Of a stretch of 64,000 bases of DNA, positions 16,042-24,435 are shown in pieces. The notes beneath the pieces are model-generated. The model was not told the DNA's origin and did not search any database. It saw only the letters and a program-made list of their open reading frames with translations. The DNA is taken from positions 62,001 to 126,000 of the forward strand of contig NZ_JABWRJ020000004.1 of the NCBI RefSeq assembly GCF_014268935.2, written 5' to 3'. This DNA comes from Pseudomonas peradeniyensis. GTDB lineage: Bacteria > Pseudomonadota > Gammaproteobacteria > Pseudomonadales > Pseudomonadaceae. Positions within the stretch are counted from its first letter, which is position 1; every line of letters starts with the position of its first letter. Both the position numbers and the translations under genes were made by a program.

Positions 16042-17724
16042 CTATCGATCGGTACCGCTCGCCAATTCCTCGATGCTGATCTCACGCATCCTGAACTTCT
16101 GCACCTTGCCGGTCACCGTCATCGGAAACGCGTCGACGAAACGGATATGCCGCGGCACCTTGAAATGCGCGATGCGCGCCCGCGCCCAGTCACGCAGCTC
16201 GTCCGCGCCCAGCGCCTGCCCCGGGTGCAGGCGGATCCAGGCGACGATCTCCTCGCCATAGCGGCTGCAGGGGATGCCGATCACCTGCACATCGGCCACC
16301 GCCGGGTGAGTGAAGAAGAACTCCTCCAGCTCCCGCGGGTAGATGTTCTCGCCGCCACGGATGATCATGTCCTTGCTGCGGCCGACGATGCGTACATAGC
16401 CTTCGTCGTCCATCACCGCCAGGTCGCCGGTGTGCATCCAGCCATCGGCATCGATGCTCTCGGCGGTGGCCTTGGGGTTGTTCCAGTAGCCGAGCATCAC
16501 GCTGTAGCCGCGGGTGCACAGCTCGCCGATCTCACCGCGTGCCAGGGTGCCACCTGCGCTGTCGATCACCTTGCTCTCCAGCCACGGTTGGGTGCGGCCG
16601 ACGCTGGTCACCCGGCGCTCCAGGTCGTCGGCGGCGCCGGTCTGCAACGACACCGGGCTGGTCTCGGTCATGCCATAGGCGATCTGTACCTCGCCCATGT
16701 GCATCTCGTCGATCACCCGGCGCATCACCTCGATCGGACAGGTCGCGCCGGCCATGATGCCGGTACGCAGGCTGCCCAGGTCGAACTCCTGGCGGCGCGG
16801 GTGGTCGAGCTCGGCGATGAACATGGTCGGCACGCCGTACAGCGCGGTGGCGCGTTCCTCGGCCACGGCCTGCAGGGTCAGCAGGGGGTCGAAGGCGTCG
16901 TTGGGGTAGATCAGGGTGCTGCCGTGGGTCATGCAGCCGAGGTTGGCCATGACCATGCCGAAGCAGTGGTACAGCGGCACCGGCACCACCAGCCGGTCGT
17001 GCTCGGTCAGCCCGAGGCTTTCGCCGACCATGTAGCCATTGTTGAGGATGTTGTGGTGGCTGAGGGTCGCGCCCTTGGGGAAACCGGTGGTGCCGGAGGT
17101 GTACTGGATGTTGATCGGCTCGTGCCGGTGCAGGCTGGCCTGGCGTGCGGCCAGTTGCCCGGCGTCGGTTTCGCCGGCGCGGGCCTGCAACGCCGGCCAG
17201 GCCAGGAAGCCATTCAGGGGCGTGTCGGCCAGGCTGACGACCCCGCGCAGCTCGGGCAGGCGCGCGCTCTGCAGCTCGCCCGGCCGGCAGGCGCCAAGCT
17301 CGGGCACCAGGTCCAGCAGCATGGCGTGGTAATCGGAAGTCTTGAAGGCGTCGGCGCAGATCACCCATTGGCAAGCTGACTGGCCCAGGGCGTACTCCAG
17401 CTCGCTGGTGCGGTAGGCCGGGTTGATGTTGACCAGGATCGCGCCGATCTTGGCGCTGGCGAACTGGGTGATGCACCACTCGGCGCAGTTGGGTGCCCAG
17501 ATGCCCAGGCGGTCGCCGGCCTGCAGGCCCAGGGCCATCAGGGCGCGGGCGTGCTGGTCGACGGCCTCCGCCAGCTGCCGCCAGGTGTAGCGCAGGTGCT
17601 GGTGGCGAACCACCAGGGCTTCGCGGTCGGCGAAGCGGGCGACCGTGGCGTCGAAGGCGTCGCCGATGCAGTGGGTAAGCAATGGAGTGGCTTTTGAGCC
17701 TAGGGTATGACTGGGTTGGGGCAT
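16042..17724 (-). CDS. AMP-forming acyl-CoA synthetase
   Basis: 560 residues, ANL superfamily. The P-loop-like YTSGTTGFPKGATLSH (about 211-226), the A5 motif YGMTETSP (about 361), GYSVMLGYWNNPKAT, the A7 Asp in MHTGDLAVMDDEGY, the hinge GRSKDMIIRGGENIYPRE and the catalytic A10 lysine in TVTGKVQKF near the C-terminus are intact. These proteins activate carboxylic acids to CoA thioesters via acyl-AMP; medium or branched chains are most likely from relatives and from the nearby acyl-CoA dehydrogenase and hydrolase. Only a weak ribosome site (AAGAGA) precedes the start. Confidence 0.92.
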   Translation of the reverse strand: MPQPSHTLGSKATPLLTHCIGDAFDATVARFADREALVVRHQHLRYTWRQLAEAVDQHARALMALGLQAGDRLGIWAPNCAEWCITQFASAKIGAILVNINPAYRTSELEYALGQSACQWVICADAFKTSDYHAMLLDLVPELGACRPGELQSARLPELRGVVSLADTPLNGFLAWPALQARAGETDAGQLAARQASLHRHEPINIQYTSGTTGFPKGATLSHHNILNNGYMVGESLGLTEHDRLVVPVPLYHCFGMVMANLGCMTHGSTLIYPNDAFDPLLTLQAVAEERATALYGVPTMFIAELDHPRRQEFDLGSLRTGIMAGATCPIEVMRRVIDEMHMGEVQIAYGMTETSPVSLQTGAADDLERRVTSVGRTQPWLESKVIDSAGGTLARGEIGELCTRGYSVMLGYWNNPKATAESIDADGWMHTGDLAVMDDEGYVRIVGRSKDMIIRGGENIYPRELEEFFFTHPAVADVQVIGIPCSRYGEEIVAWIRLHPGQALGADELRDWARARIAHFKVPRHIRFVDAFPMTVTGKVQKFRMREISIEELASGTDR

Positions 17725-17762
17725 GGGCTGTCTCTTGTCTTTGTTTTGCCTGACATGGCCCT

Positions 17763-17828
17763 ATCGCGGGGCAAGCCCGCTCCCACCGGTCCAGTGTGGC
17801 CGGCGTGGGAGCGGGCTTGCCCCGCGAT
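17763..17828. repeat. Inverted REP pair
   Basis: ATCGCGGGGCAAGCCCGC with TCCCAC on the left and the exact complement GTGGGAGCGGGCTTGCCCCG on the right, separated by a 17-bp loop region. It lies directly after the qhpB stop and before the acyl-CoA synthetase start, where it may protect or end the qhp transcript. Confidence 0.9.
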
Positions 17829-17832
17829 GGCG

Positions 17833-18954
17833 CTAGCGAACGAACACCTGCGGCGTGGTGGTCGACATGTCGCCACCGGGCAGCTTGATGTTCTTCACCT
17901 TCTCCAGCGTATTCGGGTCGAATACCGCCAGGTCGTTGAAGGTGCCGCCCAGGTAGAGCTTGTCGCCGGCCTTGTCGAAGGTCACGCAGTAGTAGGTATG
18001 GTCGAGGTTGGCGGCCTTGACCAGTTTCTTCTGCTGGATGTCGTAGCGGGCCAGGCGGTTGAGCACGCCGTACATCTGGTTCGGGTCCTTGGGCGAGCGC
18101 AGGCCGGTGAAGTACAGCTCGGTCAGCTCGGCGAACTCCTGGGTGTGGGCCTTGCCGGTCTTCAGGTCGATGCTCAGGTAGCCATACAGCGGCTCGGCGG
18201 TGGCCGGGTCCTGCTTGGCATCCTTGAACTTCGCAATGGTGTAGAGCATCGAGAACTCATGCAACGAACTCTGGTGCGGCCAGAAGTACAGCACGTCCGG
18301 CGCGCTGTAGCCTGGGCGGTTCCAGCTGCGCAGTGGCAGCGCGACGCTGTACTTGCCGGTCTTGATGTCGAGCTTGTAGATGTCCGGCCCGGCCACGTAC
18401 AGGCTACCGTCGTCGGCGGCGCGCATCAGGTAGACCTGGCGCGGCATCGGGAAGCTGCGCACGGGCTTGGCGTCCAGGCCATCGCTGGTGCGGAACACCT
18501 CCAGGCGCGGTGGCTTGACCACGTAGTGGTCGTTCAGGCGCTGGCTCGGGTTGACCGTGGCGTAGACTTCCTTGCCGTCGGGGCTGATGGCGAAGGAATA
18601 CATGGCCTTGCCGACCTCGCCCGGCACGCTGGAGAGATTGGCGTGAAAGGTGGTCTTGCAGCTGTCCAGGTCGATGCCGTAGATATCGGCGAAATGGTTG
18701 TTCAGCACGTAGGCCGTGCGGTTGTCCGGCGCCATCATCGCCGTGCCGGGGCCGAACGAATCGGGCATGCGGCAGGTCTTGTACAGGGTGTCGCTGGCCA
18801 CCTCGACCACGTGCAGGTTGTTCGGGTAGTTGGTGGCGATCAGGTATTCATGGCCGGCCTTCAAGGCCTTGCCTGCCTCGTCGGCCTGGGCCGCCCAGGC
18901 GCAGGCCGTGGCGGCAATGGTGAGCGCGAGCTGCGCGCAGAATCCAGCTTTCAT
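17833..18954 (-). CDS. qhpB: Quinohemoprotein amine dehydrogenase beta subunit
   Basis: 373 residues with a cleavable signal peptide ending AAQA at residue 24, which leaves 349 residues, the length of the P. putida beta subunit. The mature chain is a repeated beta-propeller (YVLNNHFADIYGIDLD, YATVNPSQRLNDHYV, YLGGTFNDLAVFDPNTLEKV), seven blades in the family. It packs against the small cross-linked subunit and helps form the active site facing the periplasm. It is last in the A-D-C-B gene order, 19 bp after qhpC, with AAGGGG before its start. Identification rests on both sequence pattern and neighbours and is firm. Confidence 0.95.
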   Translation of the reverse strand: MKAGFCAQLALTIAATACAWAAQADEAGKALKAGHEYLIATNYPNNLHVVEVASDTLYKTCRMPDSFGPGTAMMAPDNRTAYVLNNHFADIYGIDLDSCKTTFHANLSSVPGEVGKAMYSFAISPDGKEVYATVNPSQRLNDHYVVKPPRLEVFRTSDGLDAKPVRSFPMPRQVYLMRAADDGSLYVAGPDIYKLDIKTGKYSVALPLRSWNRPGYSAPDVLYFWPHQSSLHEFSMLYTIAKFKDAKQDPATAEPLYGYLSIDLKTGKAHTQEFAELTELYFTGLRSPKDPNQMYGVLNRLARYDIQQKKLVKAANLDHTYYCVTFDKAGDKLYLGGTFNDLAVFDPNTLEKVKNIKLPGGDMSTTTPQVFVR

Positions 18955-18973
18955 GCGGTTTCCCCTTGTCGTT

Positions 18974-19297
18974 CTATTTGTCTTTCGGGAATACGGTGCC
19001 GAGGTTGCGCCAGTCTTCGGCGGAGTTGGTCGCCTGGGCGTTCCAGTCCTGGTAGGTGCTCATCATGTCCGGCACCTGGGCCGGCCACCAGCAAGGGTCG
19101 GAGCAGCCGTACAGGTCTGCCTCCATCGGCTGGCACAGCGAGCTGACGCCGCCGAAGGCATCCACTTCCCAGCCCGGGTCGGTGGTGGCGGTGCAGCCGG
19201 CCACGGCGCTCATGGCCAGCACTTCGTCGACGCGGTCTTCGGCGGCGGCCTGTTCGAGGATGCGCGCCTTGTTGTTCAGCGGTTTGAGGTGCTTCAT
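18974..19297 (-). CDS. qhpC: Quinohemoprotein amine dehydrogenase gamma subunit (CTQ-bearing, cross-linked)
   Basis: 107 residues: a 28-residue leader ending VLA, then a 79-residue mature chain. In mature numbering every modified residue of the known enzyme is present: thioether pairs Cys7-Glu16, Cys27-Asp33, Cys41-Asp49, and Cys37-Trp43, which become cysteine tryptophylquinone. The segment DLYGCSDPCWWPAQVPD holds the cofactor. The leader has no Sec/Tat signal, as expected for a peptide processed in the cytoplasm by QhpD, QhpG and QhpE and then exported. It starts one base after the qhpD stop, so maturase and substrate are co-translated. Confidence 0.97.
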   Translation of the reverse strand: MKHLKPLNNKARILEQAAAEDRVDEVLAMSAVAGCTATTDPGWEVDAFGGVSSLCQPMEADLYGCSDPCWWPAQVPDMMSTYQDWNAQATNSAEDWRNLGTVFPKDK

Positions 19298-19298
19298 G

Positions 19299-20729
19299 TC
19301 AGTGCGCCTTCCTGGGAGTGATGTAGCGATCGATGAAGGCCGGGTTGGCGGCCATGATGCGGCTGTAGACCTCGATGCCGAAGTCGACCCAGTCGCGCAT
19401 CAGCTCGCAGTAGTGGTAGGTCGGGTGCTGCGGATCGCCGTATCGGGCATAGCTCTCGTGGTAGCAGCCGCCGGAACACAGGTTGCGGATGCGGCAGCTG
19501 TCGCAGCCGGTGCCGCTGCGGTCCAGGCGCTGCGAGAGAAAGTCGTTGAGCTGCGCCTGCTTCACGCCCTGGTGCACGTTGCCGAAGGTCGGCAGGCTGG
19601 AGCCGGTGAAACGGTGGCACAGGTTCAGCTCGCCTTCGTGGTCCACCGCCAGCATCTTCAGCCCGGCACCGCACGGCAGGGCTTTCTTGTGGCCCTCGTG
19701 GATATCGGTGATCAGCTGGTGCAGGTTGGAGAAACCGATGTTGCGGTGCTCCAGCGCCGCCTCCAGGTAGCGCCGGCCCAGGGCCTTCATGTTGGCGAAC
19801 ACCTGCACCAGCTCCTCGCCTGTGAGGTTGTAGTCGGCCATGTCGCCGGAGGTCACCGGGGCGAAACCGACCTCGGCGAAGCCCAGTTCGTTGAACAGGT
19901 GGTTCCAGATGGTCTCGATGTCGGTGATGCCACGGGTCAGGGTGACCCGCGCCCCCACCGGCCGACTGCGGTAGCGTGACAGGAGCATGTCGGCCTTGCG
20001 CCGTACCACATCGTAGGTGCCCTGCCCGCCCACGGTGATGCGGTTACGGTCGTGCACGGTCTTGGGCCCGTCGATGCTGACGGACAAACCGAAACGGTGG
20101 GCGTCGAGCCAGTCGACGATCTCCTCGGTCAGCAAGGTGGCGTTGGTGGTCATGATGAACTCGACCTGCTTGCCCGCCTCGGCGAAACGCCGCTCGCAGT
20201 AGGCCACCATGTGCTCGATCAGCGCCCGGTTGGACAGCGGCTCGCCACCGAAGAACACCACGCTGTAGCGCTGCTCGTCGGGCGACTCCTTGAGCAGCAT
20301 CTCCACCGAGGCCTCGGCGGTGGCCGTGTTCATCTTGCGTCCGGCCGACGGCTTGTCGAGGTCTTCCTTGTAGCAGTAGGTGCAGCTCAGGTTGCAGCCG
20401 GTGTTGACGTTGAGCACCACGGTGTTCAGCGCCGTGCGCTCGACCTGCTTCAGGGCGATTTCCGGGGTCAGCGGCGAGCCGTCGCTGACCACTTCAAGGG
20501 CGATCAGCTCGCGCAGGGTTTCCTCGATGTCGTGCCCGGAAAACTGCTGGCCGAGGCGTTGCATCAGCTCCTCGGCGGAGCAGCCCTGGCGGCGCAAGGT
20601 GTCGATGATGCCGCCGGTCACCGCGTCGGCGGCGAACAGCGAACTGCTGGGGATATGGAACAGCATGCGGTCGGCATCCACCTGCACTTCGTGCAGGTTG
20701 CGTTCGACCAGGTTCAGTAGTGCGCCCAT
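19299..20729 (-). CDS. qhpD: Radical SAM/SPASM maturase forming the gamma-subunit thioether bonds
   Basis: 476 residues. The radical-SAM cluster motif CNLSCTYCY gives Cys112, Cys116 and Cys119; a C-terminal SPASM region holds CGAGLKMLAVDHEGELNLC and then CDSCRIRNLCSGGC, enough cysteines for two auxiliary Fe-S clusters. The known QhpD installs the sulphur-to-methylene cross-links between Cys and Asp/Glu of QhpC before export. The N-terminal about 100 residues resemble a peptide-recognition (RRE-like) region, which is an inference from RiPP enzymes. Lies between qhpA and qhpC in one operon. Confidence 0.95.
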   Translation of the reverse strand: MGALLNLVERNLHEVQVDADRMLFHIPSSSLFAADAVTGGIIDTLRRQGCSAEELMQRLGQQFSGHDIEETLRELIALEVVSDGSPLTPEIALKQVERTALNTVVLNVNTGCNLSCTYCYKEDLDKPSAGRKMNTATAEASVEMLLKESPDEQRYSVVFFGGEPLSNRALIEHMVAYCERRFAEAGKQVEFIMTTNATLLTEEIVDWLDAHRFGLSVSIDGPKTVHDRNRITVGGQGTYDVVRRKADMLLSRYRSRPVGARVTLTRGITDIETIWNHLFNELGFAEVGFAPVTSGDMADYNLTGEELVQVFANMKALGRRYLEAALEHRNIGFSNLHQLITDIHEGHKKALPCGAGLKMLAVDHEGELNLCHRFTGSSLPTFGNVHQGVKQAQLNDFLSQRLDRSGTGCDSCRIRNLCSGGCYHESYARYGDPQHPTYHYCELMRDWVDFGIEVYSRIMAANPAFIDRYITPRKAH

Positions 20730-20764
20730 GGCGACCTCCCGGGATTCGATGCGTCAGTTGATGC

Positions 20765-22330
20765 CTATGGCAGTGGCGGATTGTTCCAGCGTTGCACGGT
20801 GACGATCATGTGACCCTCGCCCTGCTGGCCGCCGTCGGCGAGGGTGGCGATCACCTTCAGGTTGCCGGCGTTGTTGGTCATCATCTTGCGCGCCGGGTTG
20901 GGCCCTGCCCCGCCCGGCACGAACACGCCGTCGGCCTGCATCTGCCCGGCGAACCTGACGTCCTCGTCCTCGACCGCGCGCTCGTTGAACGGCTCGACCT
21001 TCCAGCTGGCCGGCAGGTAGCCGATGCGCAGCGGCTGGCCGCTGGCGTCCCTGCCCCAGGCCTCGGCCTCGAAGCGGCCCTGGACCTTGGGCACCGAGGC
21101 GCCGTTCTCGCCGATGCGGGCAATGGAGAACGCCGGCACCACCTTGACCTCCTCGACCTTGTCGTACACCGCCAGTTGCACGCCTTTGAGCGCGCCCACC
21201 GCCACCTCGCGCTGGCCAGCGGCGGCGTCCTTGGCGGCACGCGCCCTGACCCGGATCAGCGTCGGCGTCGATTCCAGAACCTCGATCACCTCGACACCCG
21301 CGCCCAGGTCGGGCTTGCCGGCCAGGTCGCTGCCCACCAGGGTGATCTCGCTGTCGGCACCGGCCTTGATGAACGCCGGCTGTACTGCCAGCAGGCGACC
21401 CTGGCCGGCTTTCGAGGCACTGAAGTCCAGGCCGCGCTCGTCGTGTTCGGCCTCGAACATGCGGCCCTTCATCTGGCCGTCGATGGCGGCAAACACCTGA
21501 CGCAGGTTGGCTTCGCCGACCTTGACGTTGCCGCGCCATTCATAGCCGTTGTAGAGGATCGCCGAGCCGCTGCCGTTGAACGGCGTGCCGTCGGCATAGG
21601 CGCCCTTGAGCTCGACCTTGAAGGTGTCACCCTGCTCGGCGCTGACCGTCATCACCCCGCGCACGTCACCCTTGGCCAGCATGTGGCCGCTGAACGCCCA
21701 TTGCCCGGCCAGGACCTTGGACTCGGGCCGCGTCTTGAGCCATTCGGCCCAGGCCGGATTGTCGAGGGGGAAACGCTTGGCCAGGTCCGGCACCATCTGC
21801 TTGAGGGCGATGTCCAGCCAGTCGCGGTCGCGGGCCTGGGCCTGGTACTCGAGGGACGGCCACTGGCCGAGGTGGAAGTTGACCAGGTGCTCCCACTCCT
21901 TGGCCGGGCGCCGCTGCAGGGCGACCCGGGCACCGGAGTGGCAGCGGCCGCACATCTGGCTGAGCTGATCGTCGAAGTGCTCGACGGTGTTCAGCCGGCG
22001 CTCCATGGCGTAGCGCACGCCCTCGGTCTCGCTGGGCGCCAGGCCCTGCTTGTCGGCCAGGTACTTGACCAGGGTGCGGCGCTCGTCGTCGCTGATCGAA
22101 AGGCCATGCATCACCTGCATGCGGGCGATGCTCATCAGCCAGCCTTCCGGGGTCTTGCGCTGGTGGCTGATGCGGCTGTAGCTGTCGTTGCCTTCAGGGA
22201 TATGGCAACCCATGCACTTGTTCTGCAACAGGCTCGGGCCCTGCTCGGCCGCCATGGCCTGGGCGGACAGCAGTGCGGTGGCGACCAGCGCCAGTGTGCC
22301 CGCCTGCCGCCGGAGTCGAGTCGTCTTCAA
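20765..22330 (-). CDS. qhpA: Quinohemoprotein amine dehydrogenase alpha subunit, diheme cytochrome
   Basis: 521 residues. A signal peptide ending AMA at 27 leaves 494 residues, equal to the known alpha subunit. Two c-type heme motifs are present: Cys39-x2-Cys42-His43 and Cys127-x2-Cys130-His131, in an N-terminal diheme domain, followed by three beta-rich domains. It passes electrons from the CTQ cofactor to a periplasmic acceptor (azurin or cytochrome c in P. putida). It is first in the A-D-C-B operon; a sigma-54-like element lies about 80 bp upstream. Confidence 0.96.
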   Translation of the reverse strand: MKTTRLRRQAGTLALVATALLSAQAMAAEQGPSLLQNKCMGCHIPEGNDSYSRISHQRKTPEGWLMSIARMQVMHGLSISDDERRTLVKYLADKQGLAPSETEGVRYAMERRLNTVEHFDDQLSQMCGRCHSGARVALQRRPAKEWEHLVNFHLGQWPSLEYQAQARDRDWLDIALKQMVPDLAKRFPLDNPAWAEWLKTRPESKVLAGQWAFSGHMLAKGDVRGVMTVSAEQGDTFKVELKGAYADGTPFNGSGSAILYNGYEWRGNVKVGEANLRQVFAAIDGQMKGRMFEAEHDERGLDFSASKAGQGRLLAVQPAFIKAGADSEITLVGSDLAGKPDLGAGVEVIEVLESTPTLIRVRARAAKDAAAGQREVAVGALKGVQLAVYDKVEEVKVVPAFSIARIGENGASVPKVQGRFEAEAWGRDASGQPLRIGYLPASWKVEPFNERAVEDEDVRFAGQMQADGVFVPGGAGPNPARKMMTNNAGNLKVIATLADGGQQGEGHMIVTVQRWNNPPLP

Positions 22331-22405
22331 GGTCAGACCTCCACGGTGTTGTTCTTATCGTTATTCGCACGCTTGGGTACAGCGGTGTGCATGTGACAGT
22401 TGCGA

Positions 22406-22421
22406 TACAGGAAGTGTGCCA
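22406..22421 (-). promoter_or_regulatory. Possible sigma-54 promoter for qhpA
   Basis: On the minus strand reads TGGCAC-ACTTC-CTGTA. The -24 element is perfect, but the -12 GC doublet is GT, so it would be weak or could be chance. The distance to the qhpA start (about 76 bp) is acceptable, and the regulator at the end of the locus is a sigma-54 activator. Confidence 0.4.
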
Positions 22422-22557
22422 GTTGCGGCAAATATGTTTTTGATCAGTGAGTTGCCTAGGTTTTGCGGGTATGGGCCCGCGTCTGGGGTTGTAGGTGAAC
22501 GTCCCATTTCGCGACTGGGTGTTTCACCTTGAGACATCCTCCGGGGTTGGCAATCCT

Positions 22558-22640
22558 GGGGCTGCTTCGCAGCCCTATCGCGACACAAGGCCGCTCCTAC
22601 AGGGGTCGCGGTCTATGTCGCGATAGGGGCGCAAAGCGCC
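22558..22640. repeat. REP-like inverted elements
   Basis: GCTGCTTCGCAGCCC with CGCGACACAAGGCCGCTCC, then GGGGCGCAAAGCGCCCC on the far side: two small hairpins bracketing a looser palindrome. This is the second REP class of the window. It sits in the 511-bp gap between the divergent qhpA and aldehyde dehydrogenase genes; besides the two sigma-54 elements nothing else was seen there. Confidence 0.75.
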
Positions 22641-22787
22641 CCCAGCACCCTCGAACAGAACGCATAACCATGTGTATCGCATGCCGTCTCACCCGATCTC
22701 AATATGCAACAGATCAACCCTGGTTCTTTCCACTCCCAATCCGGTAAAGCCACCGCTAGCCGGGCCTTGCCCGGCATCAGAGTCCTT

Positions 22788-22803
22788 TGGCACGCCCATT
22801 GCC
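22788..22803 (+). promoter_or_regulatory. Sigma-54 promoter, TGGCAC-N5-TTGCC
   Basis: TGGCAC-GCCCA-TTGCC has the GG and GC doublets exactly ten bases apart, the defining feature of -24/-12 promoters. The predicted transcript would begin about 25-30 bases before the aldehyde dehydrogenase start. The sigma-54 activator encoded in the same locus is the natural partner. Confidence 0.85.
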
Positions 22804-22841
22804 CCAGCCCTGGTCACAACCCTGACAAGAGGCACCGCCCC

Positions 22842-24335
22842 ATGTATTCCGAACTGCCGATCCTCACCGCCACACGCGACTTCCTCGCACGCAAGCTCAG
22901 GATGCGCATCGGCGCCGACTGGCAGGACGCCGCCAGCGGTCGCACCATGAGCTTTCGCAACCCGGCCACCGGCGAAGTCCTTGGCGAGGTACCCGCGGCC
23001 GAGGCCCAGGACGTGGACCGCGCCGTGCAGGCCGCGCGCCAGGCCTTCGACAATTCGGCCTGGAGCCGCACACGCCCGCGTGAACGGCAGAACCTGCTGT
23101 GGCGCCTGGCCGAGCTGATGCAGCGCGATGCCCGGGAGCTGGCCGAGCTGGAATGCCTGAACAACGGCAAGAGCGCCGCCGTGGCCCAGGTGATGGACGT
23201 GCAGCTGGCCATCGATTTTTTGCGCTACATGGCCGGCTGGGCCACCAAGCTCGAAGGCAGCACGGTCGAGCCCTCGCTGCCGCTGATGCCCGACGATGAG
23301 TTCCACGGCTTCATCCGCCGCGAAGCGGTCGGCGTGGTCGGCGCCATCGTCGCCTGGAACTTTCCGCTGCTGCTGGCCTGCTGGAAGCTCGGTCCGGCCC
23401 TGGCCACCGGCTGCACCGTGGTCCTCAAGCCTGCCGACGAAACCCCGCTGACCGCCCTGAAGCTCGCCGAGCTGGTGAGCGAGGCCGGTTACCCGGACGG
23501 CGTGTTCAACGTGATCACCGGCACCGGGCTGAACGCCGGCGCCGCCCTGAGCCGCCACCCGGGCGTGGACAAGCTGACCTTCACCGGCTCCACCGAGGTC
23601 GGCAAGCTGATCGGCAAGGCCGCCATGGACAACATGACCCGCGTCACCCTGGAGCTGGGCGGTAAGTCGCCGACCATCGTCCTGCCCGACGCCAACCTGC
23701 AGGAAGCCGCCGCCGGCGCCGCCACGGCGATCTTCTTCAACCAGGGCCAGGTGTGCTGCGCCGGCTCCCGGCTGTACGTGCACCGCAAGCACTTCGACAA
23801 CGTGGTGGCCGATATCGCCGGCATCGCCAACGCCATGAAACTGGGCAACGGCCTGGACCCCGCCGTGCAGATGGGGCCGCTGATCTCGGCCAAGCAGCAG
23901 GACCGGGTCACCGGCTACATCAACCTGGGCCGCGAGCTGGGCGCGACCATCGCCTGCGGCGGCGAAGGCTTCGGCCCGGGCTACTTCGTCAAGCCGACGG
24001 TGATCGTCGACGTCGACCAGCGCCACCGCCTGGTGCAAGAGGAAATCTTCGGCCCGGTGCTGGTGGCCATGCCGTTCGATGACCTCGACGAGGTGGTGCG
24101 CATGGCCAACGACAACCCCTACGGGCTGGGCGCGAGCATCTGGTCCAACGACCTCGCCGCGGTGCACCGGATGATCCCGCGGATCAAGTCCGGCTCGGTG
24201 TGGGTGAACTGCCACAGCGCGCTGGATCCGGCGCTGCCGTTCGGCGGCTACAAGCTCTCCGGCATCGGCCGCGAGATGGGCGCGGCGGCGATCGAGCACT
24301 ACACCGAGCTGAAGTCGGTGTTGATCAAGCTCTAG
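22842..24335 (+). CDS. peaE: Aldehyde dehydrogenase (phenylacetaldehyde dehydrogenase type)
   Basis: 497 residues. Catalytic Cys305 in FFNQGQVCCAGSR, general base Glu271 in LELGGKSP, nucleotide-binding FTGSTEVGK (about 247-255). The start chosen gives the normal family length; longer readings run through the sigma-54 promoter. In this locus it would oxidise the aldehyde released by the amine dehydrogenase, for example phenylacetaldehyde from phenylethylamine, to the acid. The symbol follows the P. putida U phenylethylamine genes and is an assignment by context, not proof of substrate. Confidence 0.85.
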   Translation: MYSELPILTATRDFLARKLRMRIGADWQDAASGRTMSFRNPATGEVLGEVPAAEAQDVDRAVQAARQAFDNSAWSRTRPRERQNLLWRLAELMQRDARELAELECLNNGKSAAVAQVMDVQLAIDFLRYMAGWATKLEGSTVEPSLPLMPDDEFHGFIRREAVGVVGAIVAWNFPLLLACWKLGPALATGCTVVLKPADETPLTALKLAELVSEAGYPDGVFNVITGTGLNAGAALSRHPGVDKLTFTGSTEVGKLIGKAAMDNMTRVTLELGGKSPTIVLPDANLQEAAAGAATAIFFNQGQVCCAGSRLYVHRKHFDNVVADIAGIANAMKLGNGLDPAVQMGPLISAKQQDRVTGYINLGRELGATIACGGEGFGPGYFVKPTVIVDVDQRHRLVQEEIFGPVLVAMPFDDLDEVVRMANDNPYGLGASIWSNDLAAVHRMIPRIKSGSVWVNCHSALDPALPFGGYKLSGIGREMGAAAIEHYTELKSVLIKL

Positions 24336-24340
24336 CCTGA

Positions 24341-24398
24341 AAGCCCGCTCCCACAACAGATGGCCTTCAAGTCGTGGGAGCGGGCTTGCCCCGCGATA
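24341..24398. repeat. Inverted REP pair
   Basis: AAGCCCGCTCCCAC and GTGGGAGCGGGCTTGCCCCG face each other across about 20 bp, between the aldehyde dehydrogenase stop and the porin start. It could attenuate read-through to the porin gene. Confidence 0.85.
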
Positions 24399-24435
24399 GA
24401 AACACCAAGACCACAATAAAAACATGGAGCACACC

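Noticed and set aside
22537..22565. TTGGCA...TGCTT as a sigma-54 promoter
   Set aside because: The GG and GC doublets are 13 bases apart instead of 10.
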